Origin: Dorea sp. D27
GTDB lineage: Bacteria > Bacillota > Clostridia > Lachnospirales > Lachnospiraceae
Direction: 5' to 3'
Length of the DNA stretch: 64,000 bases
Assembly (NCBI RefSeq): GCF_001185345.1
Contig: NZ_KQ236745.1
Location: 208,655-272,654, forward strand
Shown here: piece after piece, positions 44,730-53,908 of the stretch
Layout: each line of letters begins with the position of its first letter
How positions within the stretch are numbered: position 1 is the stretch's first letter
Program-made: the position numbers and the translations under genes
Notes under the pieces: model-generated
Told to the model about the DNA's origin: nothing
The model's input: the letters and a program-made list of their open reading frames with translations, nothing else
The model's database searches: none

Positions 44730-45119
44730 ATGGAGGAGAGAGAAAGACCTGGCAGAGGCATGAAATTCCCTCCCAAAATCGACCGTACGACCGGTCGGTT
44801 CGTGTTGGCAGACGAAGAAGAGAGCGTAAAAGATTCGGTGTACCTGATTTTGATGACACAAAAAGGAGAGCGGCCGGCAAGGCCGGATTTTGGAAGCAGA
44901 ATCTTATCTTTTCCCTTTTCAGATACGAATCCGACCACGCTGCATGTGTTGGAACGGCAAGTAAAAGAGACGATATTGACACAGGAACCGCGCATATCGG
45001 AGGTGGATGTGGAAACAGAATTCAGAGCGGAAGAAGCCTGCCTGTACATCCACATCCATTATACTGTAGCCCAGACGGGAAAAGACGACGATCTTACGAT
45101 TCCGATGGAAACGGCATAG
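44730..45119 (+). CDS. Baseplate wedge protein, gp25 family (Afp9-like)
   Basis: 129 aa from the ATG with GGAAAGGAGCG before it. The sequence MTQKGERPARPDFGSRILSFPF followed by EPRISEVDVE contains the EPRI motif of gp25/GpW proteins, which start sheath assembly on the baseplate. Length and motif are normal. It lies between spike and baseplate-J genes, as in Afp. Confidence 0.93.
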   Translation: MEERERPGRGMKFPPKIDRTTGRFVLADEEESVKDSVYLILMTQKGERPARPDFGSRILSFPFSDTNPTTLHVLERQVKETILTQEPRISEVDVETEFRAEEACLYIHIHYTVAQTGKDDDLTIPMETA

Positions 45120-45129
45120 GAGGGCAAAG

Positions 45130-47913
45130 ATGCTTGATAATAGGACAATGGACGATATCTGTTCCGAAATAAAGACGCTGGCCGCTTCTTATACGCCAGA
45201 ATGGAACTTCTCTCTTGAGAAGCCCGATACCGGGTCTGTTCTGGCGTATATATTTGCAGAGCAGCTGAAAACAGTCATTCAGGAATATAATACACTGCCT
45301 GCAAGATATGAAGATGAGCTTGTGCGGCTGCTTGGAATCGTACCGAGAAAGCCGGAGCCTGCAAGAGCAGTCATAGTGCTGGAACCGTCCCCGGGGATGC
45401 AGGAGGGGAGCCTTATCGAGGAAGGGAGCCGCTTTTATGCGGAGATTAGGGAACGTGACACGCCGGTCGTGTTCGAGTCCTCACACGATGTGTTCCTGAC
45501 CGATACAAGAATAACAGCTGCCTTTGCCATTTCTGAAAAGGACAGGACGGTCATCCCTCTTTGTAAAGAGGAGGAAGCACCTGCATACCCGATTTCTCTC
45601 TTCCGGTTCGAGCCCTATATTCCATATAAGAATGAGCTGTATATCAGACATCCTTGGCTGTTCCGCGGAGAGCTGTCCGAGTTTTCCATCGGATTTGGCA
45701 GCGCGGAAACGGCAGAGCTTCTCATGGATGACGGCCGGTTTGCCTTTTCGCTGCTTGTAGGAGGGGAGAAGATTCCCGTAACGAAAAAAACACGGCGCGG
45801 GGAATATATAGTAATCGGACAGGGAGCGGAGAGCGACACGCTTCTGATTGAACGCAGAGGTATACCAGATGATGAGTTTTTTCTCCCCTCCATATGCTTT
45901 ACTGCGGCCTGCCAGTCAGCACCGCCAAAGTATCTGTATGACGGCACGCAGGAAATCACAGGGGATACGGCAGCTGTCTTTGGAGAAGAGATAAGCTTAT
46001 ATAAAGAATGCTATATCGGCTTTGACAGCAATCTTATCAGGGAGGGAACAGAGATTGCGGTGGACTTCGGGCTAGTGTTCAAATCGTGTGAAATGAGAGA
46101 TGCCGTTCCGAAGGAAGAGGAGCTGAAGATGATCAAGCGAAGGCCCAATCCTTTGACAGAAGAGCAGATGGCGGAAGTATATATACAGGAGGTATCGTTA
46201 TCCTATTATAACGGACAGGGATTCCGCAGGCTGCAAGTGCAGGGAAGCCTGTCCCACATCTTCTCAGGGCCGGAATATGAAGGCAAGAGAAGGATAGCAT
46301 TCCTCTGCCCGAAAGATTGGGAGGAGATGGAACATGAGGGATATGGAGGGCATTTGATACGCCTTCAGGTTGTAAAGGCAGATTACTGCTATCACCGTCC
46401 TGCCAGGCACCATTATCCGTATCTCACAAATATGAAGGTAGTGTACTCTCAGCGGGAGACGCGGCTCCTGCCAGAGCAGGTAGTGAGAAGACAGGGGAAT
46501 ATGGAGACAGATCTGACCGGATATATCAAGAAAAAGAAACCTGTGCCGGGCTTCTTGAAGTTCCCTTACAGAGGAGAGAGCATGCTGTTCGGTTTGGACA
46601 AGAAGCCGGCAGGAGGTCCGGTCAGCCTGTACGTTGTAATTAAGAAAAACATCAATTTCAGCGGGATCCAGACTACTTTTGAATATTCTTCCCCTAAAGG
46701 ATTCCAGCCACTTAAAGTATTGAACAATACGGAGGACTTGAAGAATTCGGGAACCATCCTTTTTGTACCGCCGGCCAACATGTCTCCCATGAATGTCGAG
46801 GGCGAGACGAGATACTGGATACGTCTCACGGCCAGGAAATCAGCTGCGGCCGAAATTGTCTATCCTGTGGCGGAGCATATCTATGTCAATGGCACGGAAG
46901 TCTGGAATGTGGAGCGAGGCCCTATAAAAGCGCAGTACGCAGAACAGGTGGTTCCGGGCATGTCGTTCCCCGCCCCTGCGGTTCAGCTGCTGGACGTGAA
47001 GATTTGGGCAAAAGAAGGGGGGAGGACGGTCTGCTATAAGGAGACCCCGTCTTTTGACCTTTCCACTGTAAAAGACAGGCATTACGTGGTAGACAGGGCC
47101 AGGCAGGAAGTTGTATTCGGAGACGGACGTACAGTCAGAATCCCGTGGAACACTGAAGGTGCCGCATTCACCATGGAAATCGTAAGCTGTGACGGCGAGG
47201 CAGGAAATGTGCCGGAAAATGCAATAGCAAATGCTGCGTTTTCTCTACCGAACGTGAACCGCATATACAACCCCCTGGCGGCATCCGGCGGCAGCAGCCT
47301 GGAGACAGAAGACAGTGTGAAACGGCGGGGACGTATGATGCTTGGAACAGGAGGAAGGCTTGTATCAGAACAGGACTATGTCAACGCGGCAAAGGCATTT
47401 TCCGGTACGGTTGCAAATGCCTGGTGCGAGGTAAGAGGAAGACGGATTATCCTTGCAGTGCTTATGCAGGACTACGAGGCAGGACCTCATTCTTTCCGGC
47501 AGATAAAAGAAGAGCTGACGGCATATCTGCTGCAGATGGCGCCGGCGTCTGTGAAAAAGAAAGACTTGCTGGTAAGGGAGCCGATATTTGTAAACGTGTC
47601 CGTGGAGTTATGGATAGCAGTAGAGGAATGGAAACGTGCGCTGGAAGAACGGAGCCGTATCCTGGAAGGACTGTACAATCTCTTCCGGCCGGTAAAGAGA
47701 AGGGGACGTGTGGAACCACGGGCAGGCTATATGCCTAAGGAATCCCAGATACTTATGGCGGTGCGTTCTTTTTCTGCCATAACAAGGATGGAACATGCCG
47801 CTATCACCGTAAGCTATGCCGATGAGCATGGAAAGCATACGACAGAGCTTGGCAGGCTTTCCCGGTCCCCCTTCATGGTGTGTACGAACGGGACACATGA
47901 GGTGCATGTATGA
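45130..47913 (+). CDS. Baseplate J-like protein 1 (Afp11/Pvc11-like)
   Basis: 927 aa. The N-terminus (ASYTPEWNFSLEKPDTGSVLAYIFAEQL) matches the opening of large CIS baseplate proteins. The C-terminal third contains the baseplate-J core with GTGGRLVSEQDYVNAAKAFSGTV, here near residues 735-760. It would form the wedge of the baseplate together with the next protein, which starts within its stop codon (ATGA). Middle beta domains (about 150-560) may be species-specific. AGGAGGGC precedes the ATG. Confidence 0.9.
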   Translation: MLDNRTMDDICSEIKTLAASYTPEWNFSLEKPDTGSVLAYIFAEQLKTVIQEYNTLPARYEDELVRLLGIVPRKPEPARAVIVLEPSPGMQEGSLIEEGSRFYAEIRERDTPVVFESSHDVFLTDTRITAAFAISEKDRTVIPLCKEEEAPAYPISLFRFEPYIPYKNELYIRHPWLFRGELSEFSIGFGSAETAELLMDDGRFAFSLLVGGEKIPVTKKTRRGEYIVIGQGAESDTLLIERRGIPDDEFFLPSICFTAACQSAPPKYLYDGTQEITGDTAAVFGEEISLYKECYIGFDSNLIREGTEIAVDFGLVFKSCEMRDAVPKEEELKMIKRRPNPLTEEQMAEVYIQEVSLSYYNGQGFRRLQVQGSLSHIFSGPEYEGKRRIAFLCPKDWEEMEHEGYGGHLIRLQVVKADYCYHRPARHHYPYLTNMKVVYSQRETRLLPEQVVRRQGNMETDLTGYIKKKKPVPGFLKFPYRGESMLFGLDKKPAGGPVSLYVVIKKNINFSGIQTTFEYSSPKGFQPLKVLNNTEDLKNSGTILFVPPANMSPMNVEGETRYWIRLTARKSAAAEIVYPVAEHIYVNGTEVWNVERGPIKAQYAEQVVPGMSFPAPAVQLLDVKIWAKEGGRTVCYKETPSFDLSTVKDRHYVVDRARQEVVFGDGRTVRIPWNTEGAAFTMEIVSCDGEAGNVPENAIANAAFSLPNVNRIYNPLAASGGSSLETEDSVKRRGRMMLGTGGRLVSEQDYVNAAKAFSGTVANAWCEVRGRRIILAVLMQDYEAGPHSFRQIKEELTAYLLQMAPASVKKKDLLVREPIFVNVSVELWIAVEEWKRALEERSRILEGLYNLFRPVKRRGRVEPRAGYMPKESQILMAVRSFSAITRMEHAAITVSYADEHGKHTTELGRLSRSPFMVCTNGTHEVHV

Positions 47914-49985
47914 TTGAGGAATTAGAACAGTTGATGGAAGAGGCGGTATCTTTAGCCGGAATATACTCAGAGGAGTGGACGAACAGGTATCCTTCAGACC
48001 CGGGTATTACAATATTGGAGAATCTGTCCGCGCTGCATTTCGTACAGAGAGAGGCCGCTGCACAAGTGACAGAGGATGCAAGAATCCGTCTGCTGAAGCT
48101 GGCAGGATTCATGCCGCAGGAACCGCAGAATGCAAGGCTGGCGGTGGAACTGGCCCAGAAAGGACCGCTCAGCTTTCCGAAACACCAGAAGTTCTATGTA
48201 GATGATGTCTGCTTTGAGACAGAGGGAGGTATCCGAGAGATACAGGGCCGCCTTCTCGGCGTATATGTAAAGGGGAAGGACGGATTCCATGAGGTAAAGG
48301 AACTGAAAGAAGGCGTGCCGCTGAACGCACGCCCTTTCGGCAGCTATCCGGCGGCAGGAGATGCGGTATACTTCCTCTTTGATGAGCTGCCTCGTGGAAG
48401 AAACGTAGGAGTACGGCTGTATGCAGAGGTAAGGACATCGGGAAACAGGAACCCATTTTCTGAGGGAGAGCCGGTGGATTTTGCCAGAATGCAGTGGAGC
48501 TGCCTGACCTCCCGCGGGCATGAAAATATAGTATTCCAGGATGATACACATGGATTTCTGCAAAGTGGAGGGATTGTACTGTGGATAGATACGGACCGGC
48601 TTGTAAAAGAGCAGGTCGGCTCCAGGAAGGGTTATATGCTCTGCTGCCGGATAGTTGAAGCAGCTTATGACAGACCTCCGGAAATCGAAGCAGTGTATGG
48701 TCCACTTTTCTTTCTCCTGCAGAGGGACACCCAATCCTTTTCCGTGAACTTTAAAGGAGGAGAAGATATCCGGATCTGGCCGGTCTATCCGGAGGAGACC
48801 TTTCTCTTTGTGTATGTAAAGGAGCAGGGGCGCCGGGATTATGTCAGATACACAGAATCGGCCGGCCCGGGCAGTGAAGAGGTACGAGGCAGACATTATG
48901 AGCAACGTAAGATGGAAGACGGAAGGATCCAGATCCGCTTTTTAGATAGACGGCATGGATTCTCACCTACAGAGGAAGAAAATGCTGTCATCGTCATCTG
49001 CTGCAACAGGGAGATGATGCTGCACCGGGAGCTTGGGGTGCTGGAGGGATGGGAGAACCAGAAGTTCGACCTCCCTCCCGGCGGGGGCACGGATGCAAAA
49101 GCGCTTCGAATCGGAGTGAGACGTCCGGATACCGAAGAGAACGCCGGCTGTATGTTCTTCCGCCCGGGTGCAGATAAGAGGGATAGTGTCTATTACACTT
49201 ACGATGACGGCAGCGGTCAGATCTGCATCCATGATGCAGGGGCATATACTGGCTGCCATGTCTTTCTTGCGGATTATGCGCTGTCAGTGTGGGATGGGGG
49301 CAATATCCGTTTTGGAAACGAGCTTATATCTGCCGGCGGGAATGAAGGCGTCCATGTTCGTAATCCTGTGAAAGGAAGGGCAGGGCGGGCGTGGGAATCT
49401 GTAAAAGACATAAGAAAACGGTTTCTGCAGGATTTGATCCGGCCGGTATCCGCTGTGACAGAAAAGGATTATAAGGTGCTGGCAATGCAGACACCTGGTC
49501 TGTGCATCCGTAAGGTATCGGCTTATTATGAGGAGAGGAGAGACCAGATATGTGTAGTCGTCATGGCAGGGACAGAAGAATCCTTTCCCCGGCTGTCCCC
49601 TTTGTATCGAAGGCAGATAGAGCGGTATCTGGACAGAAGAAAGATTCTGACCGCGAAAGTGACAGTCAAAGATCCCACATACACACGGGTAGACGTGTAT
49701 GTGACCGTCTCTGTCAGAGACAGGGAAAGATGGGATATTAAAAAGGCCAGGCAGGAGATTGCAAAGGAACTGGACGACAGAAGAAACGATAGGGAAATCG
49801 GGCAGATGATTTCTTTTGACCGCTTGTCCGGCCGGATACGCGCATGTCCAGGAACCGGACATATACTGGAGCTTAAGACCGTTCCAGCCGGCGTTCCCGG
49901 CAGACTCATCCGCCCGGGTACAGACATCCCCATCCCTCCGGACGCGGCATGTTATCCGGGTGAAATTGTAATACGTGAGGAGTAG
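47910..49985 (+). CDS. Baseplate J-like protein 2 (Afp12-like)
   Basis: 691 aa. It starts like the previous protein (EEWTNRYPSDPGITILENLSALHF) and has a second baseplate-J-type core (RPVSAVTEKDYKVLAMQTPGL, about 510-530), so the pair is Afp11/Afp12-like. Middle beta domains are divergent. The C-terminus ends with PDAACYPGEIVIREE. Its start overlaps the upstream stop codon. Both wedge proteins appear complete. Confidence 0.88.
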   Translation: MIEELEQLMEEAVSLAGIYSEEWTNRYPSDPGITILENLSALHFVQREAAAQVTEDARIRLLKLAGFMPQEPQNARLAVELAQKGPLSFPKHQKFYVDDVCFETEGGIREIQGRLLGVYVKGKDGFHEVKELKEGVPLNARPFGSYPAAGDAVYFLFDELPRGRNVGVRLYAEVRTSGNRNPFSEGEPVDFARMQWSCLTSRGHENIVFQDDTHGFLQSGGIVLWIDTDRLVKEQVGSRKGYMLCCRIVEAAYDRPPEIEAVYGPLFFLLQRDTQSFSVNFKGGEDIRIWPVYPEETFLFVYVKEQGRRDYVRYTESAGPGSEEVRGRHYEQRKMEDGRIQIRFLDRRHGFSPTEEENAVIVICCNREMMLHRELGVLEGWENQKFDLPPGGGTDAKALRIGVRRPDTEENAGCMFFRPGADKRDSVYYTYDDGSGQICIHDAGAYTGCHVFLADYALSVWDGGNIRFGNELISAGGNEGVHVRNPVKGRAGRAWESVKDIRKRFLQDLIRPVSAVTEKDYKVLAMQTPGLCIRKVSAYYEERRDQICVVVMAGTEESFPRLSPLYRRQIERYLDRRKILTAKVTVKDPTYTRVDVYVTVSVRDRERWDIKKARQEIAKELDDRRNDREIGQMISFDRLSGRIRACPGTGHILELKTVPAGVPGRLIRPGTDIPIPPDAACYPGEIVIREE

Positions 49986-49994
49986 GATGCTCTT

Positions 49995-50948
49995 ATGAAA
50001 AGATATAAAGTTGATGGGACATTTTCAGTAATGCCCGGTACAGAGACGGGACGCGTCTTTCTCCCGGTAACAGACAGTATGGAGAAGAACACGATGTGGG
50101 GAAGGCTTCATACCAGGATGCGCCTGCCGGAAAAAGGGCTGTGCCACATATATACGCTGGCCGGCAATGATAGGGAAGAGATAGAACAGCTGCTTCGGTG
50201 TACAGAGGCAGGGCCGGATAAAAAAGCAGGACTTTTCTATACATATGGGAGGAAAGCCGGAACAAACAGCGAGGATGTACTGCTGTACGACATGAGAGGA
50301 CGTTATCTCTGGATATACATAGAAGTGGCAGGACCGGGCAGAGCAGTTTTGGATAATATATTTATCGAGAATCCAGGGGATGAGTTTATGCAGATGTTTC
50401 CGGAAGTGTACCAGGAACCGGGCGGCTTCTTCCAGCGGTACCTTTCCGTATTGTCTACGTTGTATCGGGATATGCAGAAGAAGATAGATGAAAGCGCATC
50501 ATTGCTTGACGAGGAGACTGCTGACCGGGAACTCGTCCGTCTGTATACAAGGTGGCTGGGGTTTGACGGCGCACGTCTGGGCTTGTCGGAAAAGGAAGAG
50601 AGGATGCTGCTTATGAACCTGTACTGGCTGAACCGGAGGAAAGGGACGAAAGAGGCTGTTCTCAGGTTGTGCGACATCTTTATGGAAGCGGGACCGAACG
50701 TTATGGAAGTGGGCAAAGAGGAACTTTTCCTTGCATTTGAGCGCCAGGCAGACGCAGACAGGAACAAAAAGTTCGCACGCATACTCGGACGCTTCCTGCC
50801 CGCGGGCTTACGTGTACGCATCGTATGTGGCAAGGAACCTGCCTGCTGCGACGGGCATATGTATCTGGATGTCAACGGCGTGATAGCCCCGTTCCCGGAA
50901 GGAGCCCTGGACACAGGGGAACAGTGTGGAAAATGCGTGGGGGTCTGA
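49995..50948 (+). CDS. Tail protein, P2 gpI-like
   Basis: 317 aa. The central domain (about 130-235) has FFQRYLSVLSTLYRDMQKKIDE and RWLGFDGARLGLSEKEERMLLMNLYWLNRRKGT, typical of phage P2 gpI-like baseplate proteins in CIS loci. The C-terminus ends CGKCVGV, where the last codons lie in a GGGTCTGACCC palindrome, so the end may have been altered. It probably bridges the wedge and any fibre; no fibre gene follows. Confidence 0.85.
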   Translation: MKRYKVDGTFSVMPGTETGRVFLPVTDSMEKNTMWGRLHTRMRLPEKGLCHIYTLAGNDREEIEQLLRCTEAGPDKKAGLFYTYGRKAGTNSEDVLLYDMRGRYLWIYIEVAGPGRAVLDNIFIENPGDEFMQMFPEVYQEPGGFFQRYLSVLSTLYRDMQKKIDESASLLDEETADRELVRLYTRWLGFDGARLGLSEKEERMLLMNLYWLNRRKGTKEAVLRLCDIFMEAGPNVMEVGKEELFLAFERQADADRNKKFARILGRFLPAGLRVRIVCGKEPACCDGHMYLDVNGVIAPFPEGALDTGEQCGKCVGV

Positions 50949-50951
50949 CCC
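50941..50951. repeat. Isolated GGGTCTGACCC palindrome
   Basis: The same 11-base core, in reverse complement, occurs in both arms of the uvrB-uvrA inverted repeat (18121-18177). Here it overlaps the stop codon of the gpI-like gene. Confidence 0.7.
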
Positions 50952-50969
50952 ATGAGGGAGGTATAGGAA

Positions 50970-51515
50970 ATGGGTGCATTTACGGCGATTGCAAAGGTCA
51001 GTGAATCGATGATGGACAGCTTAAAAGAACAGCTTGTGCCGGAGCTTATCCGGTTCCCGGGGCAGATTGTGCTATGCAGCCCTGCGCAGCGGGAGAATGC
51101 AAGCCTTGGCATATTCCTGTACGATATCCAGGAAAGCGAGGCGGTACGTCCCCAGACGATGATTGACATATCCGCGGACAGGCAGCAGTATCCTCCTGTC
51201 TGCCTGTCGCTCTATTATATGATAACAGCGTATTCCGATGGAGACGTGCGTTTCCGGTCTGTGCAGGAGGAGAGGATTCTCGGAAGGATTATCCAGTATT
51301 TTCATGATTATTCATTCATACTGCCTGGCGATAACATGACGCGGATTGAACTGCAGAGAGTGTCTACGGAAGATAAGCTGAAACTGTGGTCCTTCCCGGA
51401 AGAGCCATTTAAAGTGTCACTCTTTTATAAAGTGTCACCGGTTGCTATAGATTCCGCGCTTACAAAGGAAGTTACAAGGGTGAGAGAACGCAGGGTCAAT
51501 ATGAAACGGATGTGA
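50970..51515 (+). CDS. DUF4255/Pvc16-like tube terminator
   Basis: 181 aa with GGGAGGTATAGGAA before the ATG. The sequence FTAIAKVSESMMDSLKEQL, LGIFLYDIQES and YPPVCLSLYYMITAYS matches Pvc16/Afp16 N-terminal proteins, which cap the tube at its outer end. The last strand has VSLFYKVSPVAIDS. Length is close to the shorter Pvc16 members. Confidence 0.9.
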   Translation: MGAFTAIAKVSESMMDSLKEQLVPELIRFPGQIVLCSPAQRENASLGIFLYDIQESEAVRPQTMIDISADRQQYPPVCLSLYYMITAYSDGDVRFRSVQEERILGRIIQYFHDYSFILPGDNMTRIELQRVSTEDKLKLWSFPEEPFKVSLFYKVSPVAIDSALTKEVTRVRERRVNMKRM

Positions 51516-51528
51516 CGTTAAGGATAGT

Positions 51529-53088
51529 ATGCAGGCGGCAGTGGAGAAAATGACGATGGATATGACAAGACAGATCGAAGAAAAGCTTAGATATGTGCTG
51601 TGGACAGCAGGTTTGGAAGAAGAGACGGGAGCGGTAAGGCCAGCCGTTTATGCGGAACAGGAAGTTCAGATATACCGCATGGAAGAACGGCACAGGCAAG
51701 GATGTCCAAGGATAATCGTTATCCTGGGGGCAGAAGGCTGCGGCAGGCGAACGCTGATGCGTAAGGCGGCCGCGCGGCTGGGAGAGCAGCTCATATGTGC
51801 AGATATGGAGATGCTGTATCAGTGCTGCCTGGAGAATGGAACGGCCGTTTTTCGTGTGCTGTCTGTCATGGTTACAGAGAAGAGAGCAATGTTCTGCCTG
51901 ATTGCAGGACGTAAGGAAGACGATGAGGAACGGTGGAGCGAACTGCTGTATGGCCTTATAAAAGAAGGAATTTCTTGCTACGTGGTAACCGACAGAAGAA
52001 TTGCACTTCCAAGGGAAGGGTGCTATGAACAGGCGGAAATCAGGCTTTGGCCTCCCGATATCACACAACGGGTGATGCTCTGGGAGTATTATCTTAGACA
52101 GGCAAAGGTCTCTGAAGAAGTAAAGGCCCCATTTCTGGCGGGGCGGTATACGCTGAACGCGGGAGCGGTTGAGCGGGTAGTGCGTTCTGCCGGACTCTAC
52201 CGTGACGGCGAGGGCAGAAGCCTGATTGAGGAGCAGGATATTGTAAAGGCTGTGGAGATGTATCAAAATGAAAGTTTCAGCGAATTTGCGGTGCTGGTGC
52301 CGGCAGCATATTCATGGGAGGACCTGATTATATGTGCAGATACAAGAGCGCGGCTCCAGGAGTTGGCCGGTCAGGTCAAGTATAAGAGCCTCGTAGGAGG
52401 ACAGTGGGGATTTTATGAAGGAAAGCCGTATGGACGGGGAATCAGTGCCTTGTTCTACGGTCCTTCCGGCACAGGCAAGACGATGGCAGCCCAGATTATC
52501 GCAGGGGAGCTCGGGCTGTCGCTATACCGGGTGGATATGTCCCAGATGATGAGCAAATATATCGGAGAGACGCAGAAGAATATAAGCAGCCTGTTTGACA
52601 AGGCAAAGGATATGGATATCGTGCTGCTTTTCGATGAGGCGGATGCGTTCTTTACAAAGCGGACCGGTGTAAAGGATTCCCATGACCGGCACTCGAACGG
52701 AGAGATTGCCCATCTGCTCCAGAGGATGGAAGACTACGAGGGAATCTCCATCCTTACGACGAACCTGAGGGACAATATGGATGAGGCCTTCCGGCGGCGT
52801 ATCAAGATGATGATAGAATTCCAGCTGCCGGACGAACAGGAACGCAGGCTCCTCTGGCAGAAAGCGCTGCCTGCAAAGGCTCCCTCTGGAGACGACGTGG
52901 ATCTGGACTTTTATGCCCGGCAGTTCGAGCTCTCCGGCAGCGAGATCAAAGAGACGATGCTGAACGCGGCGTTCCTTGCAGCGGCAGAGGGGGGAGCGAT
53001 AGCAGACCGACACGTTAAGGCAGCGGTGAAGCAGTGCTATCTGAAGTATGGCAAACTGATGCTGCCGGAAGAGCTGGAAGGCAGATAG
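51529..53088 (+). CDS. AAA+ ATPase (Afp15/Pvc15-like)
   Basis: 519 aa. The C-terminal AAA domain has Walker A GPSGTGKTM (311-319), Walker B LLFDEADAFF with D369 and E370, and RRIKMMIEF; it should hydrolyse ATP. The N-terminal half has a second, degenerate P-loop (GAEGCGRRT, about 65-75) with R in place of the conserved lysine. Afp15-type ATPases are needed for assembly or cargo loading in eCIS. AAGGATAGT precedes the ATG. Confidence 0.95.
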   Translation: MQAAVEKMTMDMTRQIEEKLRYVLWTAGLEEETGAVRPAVYAEQEVQIYRMEERHRQGCPRIIVILGAEGCGRRTLMRKAAARLGEQLICADMEMLYQCCLENGTAVFRVLSVMVTEKRAMFCLIAGRKEDDEERWSELLYGLIKEGISCYVVTDRRIALPREGCYEQAEIRLWPPDITQRVMLWEYYLRQAKVSEEVKAPFLAGRYTLNAGAVERVVRSAGLYRDGEGRSLIEEQDIVKAVEMYQNESFSEFAVLVPAAYSWEDLIICADTRARLQELAGQVKYKSLVGGQWGFYEGKPYGRGISALFYGPSGTGKTMAAQIIAGELGLSLYRVDMSQMMSKYIGETQKNISSLFDKAKDMDIVLLFDEADAFFTKRTGVKDSHDRHSNGEIAHLLQRMEDYEGISILTTNLRDNMDEAFRRRIKMMIEFQLPDEQERRLLWQKALPAKAPSGDDVDLDFYARQFELSGSEIKETMLNAAFLAAAEGGAIADRHVKAAVKQCYLKYGKLMLPEELEGR

Positions 53089-53132
53089 ATGATCGGGGAC
53101 AGGAAAGGTGAGTGAAAAAGGAGGTAGGAGGG

Positions 53133-53522
53133 ATGGCACAGGCAGTAATTGACGGTGCGGTGCTGACGTGCAGCTTTGGCACAGTACCGTGTACGCTCCG
53201 CGTAACTTCACAGCAGATGTGCCAGGCGTGCGGAAAACCGGTGGCAACGATACAGGATATGGCAGGGAAGACTAATATATCGGGATTCGCCATGTGTACA
53301 TCGCTGGCGAACCCGCAGGTGGCGTCCGCCACAGCAGCGGCACTCGGTGTGCTCACCCCGCAGCCGTGCAATTGTATGGCTGCGGCACCATGGATGAACC
53401 CGGGAAAGGCGCCTCTTGTCAAAAAGGTGCCGTGTCTTCGCAGCGATGCAAAGCTGATGTGCATGAACGGCATGGGCGTCATAACGATAACTGCCCCCGG
53501 ACAGTTCAAAGTAAATGTGTAA
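53133..53522 (+). CDS. DUF4280/PAAR-like spike tip protein
   Basis: 129 aa from the ATG with GGAGGTAGGAGGG before it; an in-frame GTG 21 bases earlier is rejected. It has VIDGAVLTCSFGTVPCTLRV, then conserved cysteines (CGKP, CTS, CNCM, CLRS, CMNG) and GMGVITITAPGQFKV. DUF4280 proteins are PAAR-like caps on VgrG or CIS spikes and often bind effectors. It sits just ahead of the DUF4157 and effector genes, which suits a cargo-carrying tip. Confidence 0.88.
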   Translation: MAQAVIDGAVLTCSFGTVPCTLRVTSQQMCQACGKPVATIQDMAGKTNISGFAMCTSLANPQVASATAAALGVLTPQPCNCMAAAPWMNPGKAPLVKKVPCLRSDAKLMCMNGMGVITITAPGQFKVNV

Positions 53523-53546
53523 TACAGTTCAGACAGGAGGTGCCCT

Positions 53547-53873
53547 ATGTACCAGTACGAAGAAAAAAAGAGGACACAGGTCAACAGGACCGGAATACCG
53601 GATCATGTAAAAGAAAAGTTCGAGAACCGTTCGGGGTATTCCTTTGATGATGTGAAGGTGCATTATAATTCTGACCGGCCGGCACAGTTCCAGGCGCTTG
53701 CGTATACGCAGGGGCAGGACGTGTATATGGGTCCCGGACAGGAACGGCATCTCGGCCATGAACTGAGCCATGTCGTACAGCAGATGGAAGGAAGAGTAGC
53801 CCCCACGAAAAAGGTAAACGGGCAGCCGGTGAATGATGATTCAGCGCTGGAGAGGGAGGCAGACCATATGTAA
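53547..53873 (+). CDS. Stand-alone DUF4157 metallopeptidase-like protein
   Basis: 108 aa. The DUF4157 domain covers nearly the whole protein, with HELSHVVQQ (HExxH, about 72-80) and a closing [12 protein letters not shown]4157 is usually fused to the N-terminus of large eCIS cargo proteins; here it stands alone, 35 bases before the effector and in another frame. GGAGGTGCCCT precedes the ATG. It may process or guide the effector, since the latter has a VIQR motif common in DUF4157-linked cargo. Confidence 0.88.
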   Translation: MYQYEEKKRTQVNRTGIPDHVKEKFENRSGYSFDDVKVHYNSDRPAQFQALAYTQGQDVYMGPGQERHLGHELSHVVQQMEGRVAPTKKVNGQPVNDDSALEREADHM

Positions 53874-53908
53874 CCTTACGGTATCTGAGCATAAAAGGAT
53901 GGTGCGTT

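Noticed and set aside
53840-53908. -1 frameshift fusing DUF4157 to the effector
   Set aside because: The effector frame is open upstream, but no X-XXY-YYZ heptamer is present in the overlap and the effector has its own AAAAGGATGG site.
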